Positions 1 through 8,140 of a stretch of 64,000 bases of DNA are shown one piece after another (positions within the stretch are counted from its first letter, which is position 1; every line of letters starts with the position of its first letter). Source of the DNA: Methylocystis sp. SC2. GTDB taxonomy: Bacteria; Pseudomonadota; Alphaproteobacteria; Rhizobiales; Beijerinckiaceae. The DNA lies in NCBI RefSeq assembly GCF_000304315.1, contig NC_018485.1, positions 1,768,501-1,832,500 on the forward strand. Direction: 5' to 3'. The notes below the pieces were generated by a model. The model did not search any database, had not been told where the DNA came from, and saw nothing but the letters and a program-made list of their open reading frames with translations. A program made the translations under genes and the position numbers.

Positions 1-505
1 GGCGATGCGCATGTTCCAGCACGCCCGTCGCCATTTCGGGGACGCAGCCGAACTTGCGCGACAGAGGCCATTCGGCGCCAGAGCCGTCGCAGAGAATGCG
101 GCAGAAGACTTTCGAGCCAGGCGCGGCGCGCGCGATCTTCTCGACTTCCGCCTCGCAGTCGACCGCGAAGAGCCGCACGCCGAGCGCAAATGCGCGCGCG
201 ACGTCACGCTCCTTCTTGATCGTATTGCCGAAGCTGATGCGGTCGGGCGTCGCGCCGGCGGCGATGACCTGCTCGATCTCGACGACCGACGCCGTGTCGA
301 AGCACGAGCCGAGCGAGGCGAGCAGCGAGAGCACTTCCGGCGCCGGATTGGCTTTCACCGCATAGAAGACGCGCGTGTCCGGCAACGCCTTGGCGAATCC
401 GACATAGTTTTCGCGCACGACGTCGAGATCGACGACGAGGCAAGGTCCGTTGTCGCGCCCGTTGCGTCGGCGCTCGGCGAGGAATTCGAGGATGCGGTCG
501 GTCAT
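1..505 (-). CDS. Ornithine decarboxylase-type PLP enzyme (3' part outside window)
   Basis: Fold-type III PLP decarboxylase that would convert ornithine to putrescine at the head of polyamine synthesis. The visible 168 residues start at ATG 505 and form the N-terminal half of the alanine-racemase-like barrel. The PLP lysine is K51 in FYAVKANP, and later segments such as SFGNTIK and FAVDCEAEVEKI match the family. The gene runs off the left edge, so it is cut by the window and not broken. Family members are usually about 375-390 residues. DAP or lysine decarboxylase cannot be fully excluded without the C-terminal substrate-specificity segment. A 650-base gene-free stretch precedes it. Confidence 0.85.
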   Translation of the reverse strand, partial: MTDRILEFLAERRRNGRDNGPCLVVDLDVVRENYVGFAKALPDTRVFYAVKANPAPEVLSLLASLGSCFDTASVVEIEQVIAAGATPDRISFGNTIKKERDVARAFALGVRLFAVDCEAEVEKIARAAPGSKVFCRILCDGSGAEWPLSRKFGCVPEMATGVLEHAHR

Positions 506-1000
506 TGTGGCCCCCTTGCGCGGCGAACCGCGCCCAGATCGTTGAGCGTCAACGGACATGCCGCTCCGTTCGCCCGCGCGCGATGGAGACGCGACGAACG
601 TTGGGTTTAGCTGTCCAAGGCCGCGCGAGCGCAAGCGCTCACACGGCTGGTTGATGCGCCGTTGACTGGACCGATGCGAAATGATGCACGCCTGAGCGCG
701 CGCGCTTCCGCGGGTACAGCCATCGATTGGAAGGGGAGAATCCCGATCCGCACGCCCGGCAAGAAAGACAAGCCTCTTCGGTACGCCGACCTTTGGAGGG
801 TCGACAGAGACGAAAAAGCCCGGTCCGTCGTTGCTTTAAGTCGCGATCCTCCGCAGAGACGGAGTTCGCCGGTTCGCCTCCGGCTGCCGGTTTTACGCTG
901 GCGGTTGACCGGCCTCTTGTCCGGATCCCCGCCTACCGACACACGACCACAGGCACGTGCGATTTGGGCAAGGACTTAGATACGCGCTTTTGCCGCTGAG
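506..1000 (-). promoter_or_regulatory. Long structured leader of the decarboxylase gene, candidate speF-type RNA
   Basis: The 651 bases between the decarboxylase start and the divergent glucan gene hold no credible gene. Read on the minus strand they contain several short hairpins, for example CTCCG/CGGAG arms at 860-864 and 849-853 with a six-base loop. Alphaproteobacterial ornithine decarboxylase genes are known to carry the conserved speF RNA motif in leaders of this size. Assignment here rests on position, length and hairpins only; a covariance search was not possible. The remaining part, 1000-1156, must hold the promoter of the rightward glucan gene. Confidence 0.35.
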
Positions 1001-1156
1001 ACAAGCGGTTTTTGCGCCACGCGATTATTTTTTCGGCGGGTGATGCATGTTGGTCGCGCGCCGGCCTTGAGCCGCCAGCTTCTTGCGCGCGCGAGACGAT
1101 GGGGCTAGAGAGCAGCAGTCAATTAGCGAAGGCAGGACCTTGGTTCGGACGGGGGA

Positions 1157-2725
1157 ATGACGCGAATAACACGGCGCCAATTCGCCGGGGCGCTCTCTGC
1201 AATAGGCGCGCAATTTGCGCTCAAAGACCCGGCGCTGGCGGCCTCCGACGTTCCCAAGCCGCGGTTCGGCTTTGAGAACGTGGTGCAGCGGGCGCACGAC
1301 CTCGCGCTGGCGCCCTTCGACACCACGGTTCCCCCGCGTCTGCCCGATCCCTTCGACGCTTTGGACTTCGACACATGGCGGGGGATTCGCTTCAAGCGCG
1401 AGCATGATATTTTCGCGGGCGCGGACGGCGGCTTCCGGCTGGAGACGTTCCATCTCGGCTTTCTCTACCGTCGCCCGATGACGGTGAATATGATCCGCGA
1501 CGGCATCGCGACGCCGATTCCCTATTCGCCGGCGCTCTTCGACTATGGCCGCCTCAAGATCGAAAAGGCTCCCCCGGTCAACACCGGCTTCGCCGGCTTC
1601 CGCCTGCATTTTCCGCTCAACGACCCGCATATTCACGACGAGGTCATTTCCTTCCTTGGCGCGAGCTATTTCCGCTTTCTCGGCCGCGATCAGAAATATG
1701 GGCTTTCCGCGCGAGCGCTTTGCGTCGAGACCGGCTCCGAGCGCGAGAGCTTTCCGTTTTTCCGTGAATTCTGGATCGAAACGCCGGAGAGGGGCAGCAA
1801 TCGCGCGACGCTCTATGCGCTGCTCGACGGCGAGGCTGCGACGGGCGCCTTCAGATTCGATCTCTTCGCTGGACAGGAGAGCGCGCTCGAAATTCAGGCG
1901 ACGCTTTTCCCGCGGCGCGCGGGGATGAAGCTCGGCCTCGCGCCGCTCACCTCGATGTATCTGACCGGCGAAAACGATCGGGACGTGCGCGACGGCTTTC
2001 GCACCGAATTGCACGATTCCGACGGGCTCTCGATCCATACCGGCGCCGGCGAATGGCTCTGGCGCCCGCTCGCCAATCCTCCCCGCGCGCGGATCTCGTC
2101 CTTTCTCGACAACAATAATCGCGGCTTCGGGCTGCTGCAGCGCGACAGGACGTTCGAATCCTATCAGGATCTTGACCTCGCCTATGAACACCGCCCGAGC
2201 TATTTCGTCGAACCTGTGGGCGACTGGGGCGAGGGCCGCGTCGAACTCCTCGAACTGCCGACGCGCGACGAAACCAACGACAATATCGTCGCGAGCTGGA
2301 CGCCGGCAAAGTCGCCTGAGCCCGGCGCGCCCTTCATATACGCCTATCGTATCACCGCCGGGCTCGACATGCCGCAGCTCGCCCCCAACGGCATGGTCGT
2401 CAACACCTTCGAGGCGCCGGCGCGCGCGCTTGGCTCGGCCGAGCCTTACGATCCCGACGCGCATCGGTTCATCGTCGATTTCGCCGGCGGCGATCTCGCC
2501 TATTACGTCGCCGATCCGGGCCAGGTCGAAGCGGTGGCGACGACGAGCGCCGGGCGCGTGCTGCGCGCCAGCGTCGCCGCCAATGCGCATATCGGCGGAC
2601 TGCGGGCGCTCTTCGACGTTTCGGCGCAACCGGGGCAGACCGCCGATCTTCGATTGTTTCTGCGGACGCAGGGGCGCACGCTGACCGAGACCTGGACCTA
2701 TCCGTGGACGGCGCCGGCGGCGTGA
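1157..2725 (+). CDS. opgG: Periplasmic glucan biosynthesis protein, OpgG/OpgD (MdoG) family
   Basis: Periplasmic protein of 522 residues needed for osmoregulated periplasmic glucan synthesis. The N-terminus carries a twin-arginine signal: TRRQF at residues 5-9, a hydrophobic stretch, then an Ala-rich cleavage region near residue 29. Tat export is typical of the OpgD branch, so OpgD is as likely as OpgG. The MdoG domain begins right after (FGFENVVQRAHDLA, about 38-51) and continues through SYFRFLGRDQKYGLSARAL to the end, which is normal length. A G-rich tract lies immediately before ATG 1157. Its stop lies three bases from the convergent creatininase-family gene. No glucosyltransferase (opgH) gene is in the window. 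Confidence 0.88.
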   Translation: MTRITRRQFAGALSAIGAQFALKDPALAASDVPKPRFGFENVVQRAHDLALAPFDTTVPPRLPDPFDALDFDTWRGIRFKREHDIFAGADGGFRLETFHLGFLYRRPMTVNMIRDGIATPIPYSPALFDYGRLKIEKAPPVNTGFAGFRLHFPLNDPHIHDEVISFLGASYFRFLGRDQKYGLSARALCVETGSERESFPFFREFWIETPERGSNRATLYALLDGEAATGAFRFDLFAGQESALEIQATLFPRRAGMKLGLAPLTSMYLTGENDRDVRDGFRTELHDSDGLSIHTGAGEWLWRPLANPPRARISSFLDNNNRGFGLLQRDRTFESYQDLDLAYEHRPSYFVEPVGDWGEGRVELLELPTRDETNDNIVASWTPAKSPEPGAPFIYAYRITAGLDMPQLAPNGMVVNTFEAPARALGSAEPYDPDAHRFIVDFAGGDLAYYVADPGQVEAVATTSAGRVLRASVAANAHIGGLRALFDVSAQPGQTADLRLFLRTQGRTLTETWTYPWTAPAA

Positions 2726-2728
2726 CGC

Positions 2729-3544
2729 TCAGTCGTCCATGCTCTTGAGCCGGGTCAGGTCGAACGCCTCGACGTCGCGCAACAATTCAACGAAGGCCGT
2801 CGCCCAATAATCCGCCACCGCTTCGCCCTTCTCGGCGCTCGCTTTCGACGCGTCGCCCATGGCGCCCGCAGGCGAGAGGTCCTGCGCCATCCAACCGAAG
2901 CCGGCGGGGCGGTCGGCGCGCAGCCAGGCGAAATCGCGCTCGAAGTCGAGCGTCGCCGGCGGGAAGTTTTTGGCGCGCGCCATGTCGACGATGTCCGGCC
3001 GGAACGCGAGCATGAGCGACGTTTCGATTTCGCCGCCATGAATCCCGTGGCGCAGTTCCGCCGCAGAGAACAGTCCGTCCGGATAGCCGAAACGCGCCCA
3101 GGAGACGGTGACCGCCAGCGCGCCGAAACGGGCGCGCAGATCGAGCGCCGTCTGCGAGAGGAGCGCCGAATTGCCGCCATGCGAATTGAGGAGCACCAGC
3201 TTTCTCACGCCGGCGCGCAGGACGCTCTCGGCGATCTCTGCGAGGAGGCGCGACGCGGTCCCGTTTGTCAGCGTCAGCGTGCCGGGAAAGTCGCGGTGCT
3301 CGGTGGACACGCCGATGCTCTGAATCGGCAGAAAGACGGCTTCGAGATCTTCGGGCAGCCGCGCCGCGACCTGATCGATGCATCCTTCCATGATCATCGC
3401 GTCAACCCCGAGCGGCAGATGCGGCCCGTGCTGCTCCACCGCAGCGATCGGCAGAACGGCGATGACGCGCGACATGTCATGCGCGCGCATGTCGCGCAGC
3501 GAGAGTTCCGACCAGAAGGGCGACGGCAGCATAGCGCGCAGCAT
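2729..3544 (-). CDS. Creatininase-family amidohydrolase
   Basis: Metal-dependent amidohydrolase of 271 residues. The family signature is complete: EQHGPHLPLGVD at 37-48, NSHGGN at 120-125 and HGIHGGE at 166-172 supply the usual His/Asp/Glu zinc ligands. Members include creatininase, formamide hydrolases of riboflavin/F420 synthesis and MftE-like peptidases, and the substrate cannot be told here. ATG 3544 is chosen because AAGGA lies eight bases upstream; a GTG two codons earlier would sit almost on top of that site. A membrane protein gene ends 45 bases upstream on the same strand, so the two may be co-transcribed. Confidence 0.82.
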   Translation of the reverse strand: MLRAMLPSPFWSELSLRDMRAHDMSRVIAVLPIAAVEQHGPHLPLGVDAMIMEGCIDQVAARLPEDLEAVFLPIQSIGVSTEHRDFPGTLTLTNGTASRLLAEIAESVLRAGVRKLVLLNSHGGNSALLSQTALDLRARFGALAVTVSWARFGYPDGLFSAAELRHGIHGGEIETSLMLAFRPDIVDMARAKNFPPATLDFERDFAWLRADRPAGFGWMAQDLSPAGAMGDASKASAEKGEAVADYWATAFVELLRDVEAFDLTRLKSMDD

Positions 3545-3589
3545 AAGCACGTTCCTTGCGAAGGGGAATGCTGACGGGCGCGCGGCGTA

Positions 3590-4774
3590 TTAAAGCCCCG
3601 TCAGTTTCATGAACAGCTTTTGCGCCATCTCGGCGACAGGATATTTGAACAAGAAGAGCGGCGGCATCGGCAGCAGCGCCGCGACGAGAATGATCGCCAG
3701 CAGGCGAATGCTGACAGGCGCCAGGCGCATATTGCGCACAACGCCGACGCTATTGCCGAGATCGGCAAGCGATTGCAGGTCCGGCGTCCCCAGCAAAGGC
3801 TCTCTGTCATGAGACGCTTCGCCAAGCCATTTGCGCTCGAAGTCCTCGACGTATCGCGCGGCGAGCACCGTATAGTCGCGCAGTCCCCGTTCTCTGCATT
3901 CCATCAGCTTGAAGGCGAAGAAGCACGGCGGAACGAGAAACAGCGCGATGTCGATGATCACCATCATGGCCGTCGCCAGATAGATCGGGTCAAAAGACGC
4001 GCCCGCCGACATTTCCTCGGCGAAACCGGCGGCGACGAGCAGCGAGATGGCGAACGCCAGAGGCGCCAAATGGGTTTGGACGACTTCGAGATATCCGAGG
4101 CCCCCTGCGCCGTCGGGATGCGTCGGCGTCAGGCGAAGCTCCATGCGCGCCAAGCGCCACAGGAAGCGCCACCAGAACGCAAGCCGCCAAACCCAACGAA
4201 ACGCCAGAAAGCGAAAGAGCGGCAGACAGACCATCCAGTACCACAAGCCCGCAAGCGGCATGAGCGCCAAGGCTCGGCCCGATTCGGGCGACGCGGTCTT
4301 TCCGGACAGATGAAGCTGCGCCGCGAACAGAAACATCAGCACTGTCGCGGCGAGCGAGGTCGCATCCGGGATCCAGGAATTGCTCCAGCGGGCGAGGCTT
4401 CGGACTTCAGCCTGCAAGGCGGGAAGGGACGTTCTCGACGCCACGCCGGAACGCAGAAGGGTCGAGAGAAACTCCCTCGCTTGCCGATCAAACGTGGTTT
4501 CGCAAAAAAACAGCAGCGGAATCACCGCCAGTAATCGAACGTGCCCGCCGATGACGGAGAGCGAAAAGAACTTTCCGCGATCGCCCTCCAGCGCCGCCAG
4601 GGCGACGAGGACGATCCAGGGGATCACTCCCAGCGCGATCCCCAGGGGCAGCGTGTTCGGCCCCGCACGGACGAGGCCGAGCCGCCCTCCGAGCCGGTGA
4701 AGGGGGCCGCCGAGAAGCGAGAATTCGCTGAGCGGATCGTCGGCGATGCGCGGGCTCGCGGCGGATTGGCTCAT
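3590..4774 (-). CDS. Polytopic membrane protein of unknown function
   Basis: A 394-residue protein with about seven predicted membrane segments, near residues 44-62, 77-95, 137-157, 168-190, 232-252, 264-290 and 355-378. Aromatic and Arg-rich stretches separate the fourth and fifth (FRWVWRLAFWWRFLWRLAR, about 193-211). No catalytic motif or transporter signature is recognised. ATG 4774 follows AAGGGG at short spacing. It may form a pair with the creatininase-family gene downstream. The 160 bases to the divergent DUF411 gene are the only promoter space. Confidence 0.7.
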   Translation of the reverse strand: MSQSAASPRIADDPLSEFSLLGGPLHRLGGRLGLVRAGPNTLPLGIALGVIPWIVLVALAALEGDRGKFFSLSVIGGHVRLLAVIPLLFFCETTFDRQAREFLSTLLRSGVASRTSLPALQAEVRSLARWSNSWIPDATSLAATVLMFLFAAQLHLSGKTASPESGRALALMPLAGLWYWMVCLPLFRFLAFRWVWRLAFWWRFLWRLARMELRLTPTHPDGAGGLGYLEVVQTHLAPLAFAISLLVAAGFAEEMSAGASFDPIYLATAMMVIIDIALFLVPPCFFAFKLMECRERGLRDYTVLAARYVEDFERKWLGEASHDREPLLGTPDLQSLADLGNSVGVVRNMRLAPVSIRLLAIILVAALLPMPPLFLFKYPVAEMAQKLFMKLTGL

Positions 4775-4934
4775 GCACCCCTTCCGATGGTTGGCGCTAG
4801 GTTCGCGCGACGTCTTGCCGCTTTTGCCGGCGACACCGACATACTACCGCAAGCGACTTCGCGCGAATGCCGCGCCGATGATGCGCCCGCCTTCCGAACG
4901 GGCGCGCATGGACCGCCTGACAAGGACAGACGCA

Positions 4935-5405
4935 ATGGCGAATGACCTCTTCACCCGACGCGAGACGCTGCGGTTCGCCGCCGTCGCGGCGCTTATCCCC
5001 GGATGGGCGCGCGCCGAAGGCGCGACGAAGGTCGTGATGCATAAGAGCCCGACATGCGGGTGCTGCGGCGCATGGACGGGGCGCATGCGCGAGGCCGGCT
5101 TCATCGTCGAGGAGATCGTCGAAACCGACATGCAGGCGGTGAAGAAGCGCCTCGGCGTGCCGGAGCCGCTGTCCTCCTGCCACACGGCCGAGATCGACGG
5201 CTATGTCGTCGAAGGCCATGTCCCCCCGCAGGCGGTCGCGCGGCTCTTGAAGGAGCGGCCGAAAGCCGTCGGCCTCGCCGCGCCGGGCATGCCGGCCGGA
5301 TCGCCCGGCATGGAGGGCGGCGCAGCGGAAGTCTACAGGCTGTATTTGTTCGATGCTTCCGGATCGCGTCCGTTCGGCGACTGGCGGGGCGACAAGCCCG
5401 CGTGA
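4935..5405 (+). CDS. Exported DUF411 metal-binding protein
   Basis: A 156-residue protein with a Tat-like leader (TRRETLRFAAVAAL, residues 7-20) followed by a DUF411 domain. Its metal site is visible as SPTCGCCGAW (C41, C43, C44), then SSCHTAEIDGY (C82, H83) and GHVP (94-97). DUF411 proteins are linked to copper and other soft-metal handling in the periplasm. ATG 4935 is chosen because AAGGA lies about eight bases upstream and the signal peptide starts there; an in-frame ATG at 4746 would add an unlikely N-terminus. Its last 73 bases overlap the convergent flavoprotein gene. Confidence 0.8.
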   Translation: MANDLFTRRETLRFAAVAALIPGWARAEGATKVVMHKSPTCGCCGAWTGRMREAGFIVEEIVETDMQAVKKRLGVPEPLSSCHTAEIDGYVVEGHVPPQAVARLLKERPKAVGLAAPGMPAGSPGMEGGAAEVYRLYLFDASGSRPFGDWRGDKPA

Positions 5406-6655
5406 TCGGGCGCGGACGGCGTGGTCTGCTGATCGAGCGAAAGTCCGAGGTAGCGGGCGGCGCCCCGGCCGGCCGCCAGTCCGGTGGCGAAGGCCGCCTG
5501 CAACAGATAGCCGCCCGTCGGCGCGTCATAGTCGAGCATCTCGCCCGCGACGAAAACGCCCGGCAGCTTCTTGAGCATCAAATTATCGTCGACTTCGTCG
5601 AAGGAGACGCCGCCGGCCGTCGAGATGGCGCGCTCGAGACCGCCGACGCCCGTGACGGTGAGCGGCGCATTCTTGATGAGCCCGGCGAGCGTTTCCGCGT
5701 CTCGCGGCAGGCCCTCCCCGCGCGTCTCGCGCAGGAGCCCGATCTCGACTTTCGAGAAGCCGGCCTTGCGCAGAAAATTGGCGTGCGACTGTTTCTGCGG
5801 ACGCCGCGACAGCTTGCGCGTCAGGCATTCGAGACTGGTGTCGGGCCGCAGATCGATCGTCAGCGTCGTCGGGCCGTGCTTTTGCGTGACGTCGCGCAGC
5901 TGCGAGGAGAGCGCGTAAACCGGCCCGCCTTCGAGTCCGGCGCGCGTGACGACGACATCGCCGCGGGTCGAAGACGCGCCATGGCGCAGCAACGCCGTCT
6001 TGATCGGCTGGCCTTCGAAATCGGCGCGGAAGATCGCGCTCCATTCGATCAGCGCGCCGCAATTGGCGGCGGCGAGCGGCGTGACGCGCACGCCTTGCGC
6101 GCCAAGCCGCGCCGCCCAGGCGCCGTCGGAGCCGAGCCGCGGCCAGGAGGCGCCGCCGAGCGCCAGCACCAGGGCGTCGACCTTGCGGGTGAATTCTCCT
6201 TCCGGGCCGATCAGCCGCGGCGCCCCGGATTCGGCGAAGCCCGCGAAGTCGTGGCGGGTCGCGATCGTGACGCCGAGCCGCGACAGCCGCATCAGCCAGG
6301 CGCGCAAGAGCGGCGAAGCCTTGAAGCTTGCCGGAAAGACGCGCCCGCTCGAGCCGACGAAGGTCGTCTCGCCAAGCTCGGCGCAGAAGTCGCGCAGCGC
6401 CTGCGGCGGCCAGGCGCGGATGAACGGCGCGATTCTCGCGGCCGCCGCGCCGTAGCGGGAGATGAAGCGCTCCAGCCCTTCGCTATGAGTGATGTTGAGC
6501 CCGCCCCGCCCCGCCATCAGAAATTTGCGCGCGGGGCTCGCTTTGTGCTCATAGATGACGACGCGCGCGCCGGCGCGCGCGAGCGCGTCGGCGGCGAAAA
6601 GGCCGGCGGGGCCCGCGCCGACGACGGCGCAGAACGGAGCCTCGGCGTCGCTAAT
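5333..6655 (-). CDS. BaiN/HI0933-type FAD-dependent oxidoreductase, probable ATT start
   Basis: Flavoprotein of about 440 residues in the BaiN/HI0933 family (TIGR03862-like), of unknown substrate. The dinucleotide-binding motif GAGPAG lies at 13-18, followed by a typical EHKASPARKFLMAGRGGLN segment and, near the C-terminus, GGVSFDEVDDNLMLKKLPG and GEMLDYDAPTGGYLLQ. In this frame there is no ATG, GTG, TTG or CTG between the preceding stop (TGA at about 6748) and the FAD motif. An ATT at 6655-6653, seven bases after a perfect AAGGGAGG, places the motif at the normal distance from the N-terminus. The first ATG (6517) would delete the FAD site. Its 3' end overlaps the DUF411 gene by 73 bases. Confidence 0.8.
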   Translation of the reverse strand: MSDAEAPFCAVVGAGPAGLFAADALARAGARVVIYEHKASPARKFLMAGRGGLNITHSEGLERFISRYGAAAARIAPFIRAWPPQALRDFCAELGETTFVGSSGRVFPASFKASPLLRAWLMRLSRLGVTIATRHDFAGFAESGAPRLIGPEGEFTRKVDALVLALGGASWPRLGSDGAWAARLGAQGVRVTPLAAANCGALIEWSAIFRADFEGQPIKTALLRHGASSTRGDVVVTRAGLEGGPVYALSSQLRDVTQKHGPTTLTIDLRPDTSLECLTRKLSRRPQKQSHANFLRKAGFSKVEIGLLRETRGEGLPRDAETLAGLIKNAPLTVTGVGGLERAISTAGGVSFDEVDDNLMLKKLPGVFVAGEMLDYDAPTGGYLLQAAFATGLAAGRGAARYLGLSLDQQTTPSAPDHAGLSPRQSPNGRDPEASNKYSL

Positions 6656-6670
6656 GGAAGAGCCTCCCTT
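6653..6670 (-). promoter_or_regulatory. Shine-Dalgarno and ATT initiation site of the BaiN-type gene
   Basis: On the minus strand AAGGGAGG (6670-6663) is followed by a seven-base spacer and ATT (6655-6653). This is the strongest ribosome site near the gene, and no conventional start codon is available in frame. ATT starts are very rare (infC and pcnB are known examples) and usually mark low or IF3-sensitive translation. Confidence 0.6.
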
Positions 6671-6785
6671 GGGCGGCGTTTTTCGATGCGCATAATGGCG
6701 AAGGTTCGCGCCTCCGCTCGCGCCACGCCCGCGTTTCGGTGGCTCTCATATCATGCGCGCGTCGGCGCGCGGAAAAAAAGCTGAA

Positions 6786-7808
6786 ATGACAGTCAAGGCT
6801 CTGCCTCAAATTGACGCATCCGCCGAGCGCTTCGAATTTCTCGTTGCGCCGCAGCACGCCGGCGCCCGGCTCGACCGCTTTCTCGCCGAACAGCCGGAGA
6901 TCGTCGCCGCGCATCTGTCGCGCAGCCGCATCAAGGGGCTGATCGAGGACAGCCGCGCGACCCTTGGCGGCGAGACGGCGCGCGATCCGGCGAAGAAGCT
7001 CGGCGCCGGAGATCACGTGACGCTCGACGTGCCGCCGGCGGCGCCGGCCGAACCGCAGGGCGAAGATATCGCGCTCGACGTCGTCTATGAGGATTCGCAT
7101 CTCCTCGTCATCGACAAGCCGGCCGGCCTCGTCGTGCATCCGGCGAGCGCGCATGAGAGCGGCACGCTGGTCAATGCGCTGATCGCGCATTGCGGCGACA
7201 GCCTTTCCGGCGTCGGCGGGGTGAAGAAGCCCGGCATTGTGCATCGCATCGACAAGAATACGAGCGGCCTTTTGGTCGTCGCCAAGACCGACGCCGCGCA
7301 TCATGGCCTCTCCCGCCTCTTCGCCGACCACGGCCGCAAACTGTCGCTGACGCGCGAATATCTCGCCTTCGTCTGGGGCGTTCCCGACCGCGCGCATGGA
7401 TCGGTCGACGCGCCGCTCGGCCGCCATTCGACGCAGCGCGAAAAAATGGCGGTGGCGCCGGCGGCGCGCGGGCGCGAGGCGATCACGCATTGGGAGAAGG
7501 TCGAAGACTATGGGGTCGCGTCGCTGCTGCGCTGCCAGCTGGAGACCGGCCGCACGCATCAGATCCGGGTGCATATGGCGCATGTCGGCCATCCGCTGAT
7601 CGGCGACCAAACCTATGGCGCCGGCTTTAAAACCAAGGTCGCGAAACTCGCGCCCGCCGCGCGCGAGATCGTCGAGCGTTTGGACCGCCAGGCGCTGCAC
7701 GCCGCGACGCTGGGGTTCGAGCATCCGGTGACGAAAGAGGAGATGCTGTTCGAAAGCGAACTGCCGGCGGACCTGGCGCGGTTGAGGGAGGCGTTGAGCG
7801 CCGAATGA
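6786..7808 (+). CDS. rluD: RluD-type 23S rRNA pseudouridine synthase
   Basis: A 340-residue RluA-family enzyme that isomerises uridines in the large-subunit rRNA. An S4 RNA-binding domain spans about 20-80 (GARLDRFLAEQ). The catalytic motif HRIDKNTSGLLVVAK holds Asp156. The TGRTHQIRVHMAHVGHPLIGD signature follows in the C-terminal half and is typical of RluC/RluD. The start is uncertain: ATG 6786 fits homologue length, while ATG 6753 would add eleven residues; both have weak ribosome sites. The first bases lie 131 bases from the divergent BaiN-type start. Confidence 0.88.
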   Translation: MTVKALPQIDASAERFEFLVAPQHAGARLDRFLAEQPEIVAAHLSRSRIKGLIEDSRATLGGETARDPAKKLGAGDHVTLDVPPAAPAEPQGEDIALDVVYEDSHLLVIDKPAGLVVHPASAHESGTLVNALIAHCGDSLSGVGGVKKPGIVHRIDKNTSGLLVVAKTDAAHHGLSRLFADHGRKLSLTREYLAFVWGVPDRAHGSVDAPLGRHSTQREKMAVAPAARGREAITHWEKVEDYGVASLLRCQLETGRTHQIRVHMAHVGHPLIGDQTYGAGFKTKVAKLAPAAREIVERLDRQALHAATLGFEHPVTKEEMLFESELPADLARLREALSAE

Positions 7809-7849
7809 GGCGCCCGTAACGAGCCCTGTTTGAATGGCGCTCCCCAAGC

Positions 7850-7964
7850 CCTCATGCTGAGGAGGCTGCGCAGCAGCCGTCTCGAAGCACGAGGGCGACG
7901 CATGAGGAGGACGCAACCTCGTCCTTCGAGACGCGCCTTACAGGCGCTCCTCAAAATGAGGTTG
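7850..7964 (+). repeat. Intergenic palindromic repeat, family A
   Basis: In the 332-base gap between rluD and the RNase T2 gene, arms of about 15 bases (GTCTCGAAGCACGAGG and CCTCGTCCTTCGAGAC) face each other with one mismatch. CTCATGCTGAGG and CTCAAAATGAGG lie at the outer ends. The same core recurs at 35467-35570 inside the nuo operon. Such elements are common between genes in Rhizobiales genomes. Nothing else is recognised in 7809-8140 apart from the RNase T2 ribosome site. Confidence 0.75.
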
Positions 7965-8140
7965 CTTCGTGAGCGCTATGCCCTATGCCTCAATCAATTG
8001 AGGAGGTCCGCCGGAGTTTCATCCGTTACGAGACGTCGCTTTCGTAAACGTCGAAACGATCGCGCAACCAGACAAGGCTTGCTCGCCTGCGCCGCCGAGA
8101 TTACCCTTCCGCGTGTTGCCGATATTTTTGGAGTTGCGTC

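Noticed and set aside
993..1013. Hairpin CCGCT/AGCGG followed by five T as a terminator
   Set aside because: Only a five-base stem and no plus-strand gene ends before it; probably chance or part of the divergent leader.
5054..6784. 576-residue open frame on the plus strand
   Set aside because: It is antisense to the DUF411 and BaiN-type genes, is Arg/Ala/Gly-rich and has no family features; such frames arise in GC-rich DNA.
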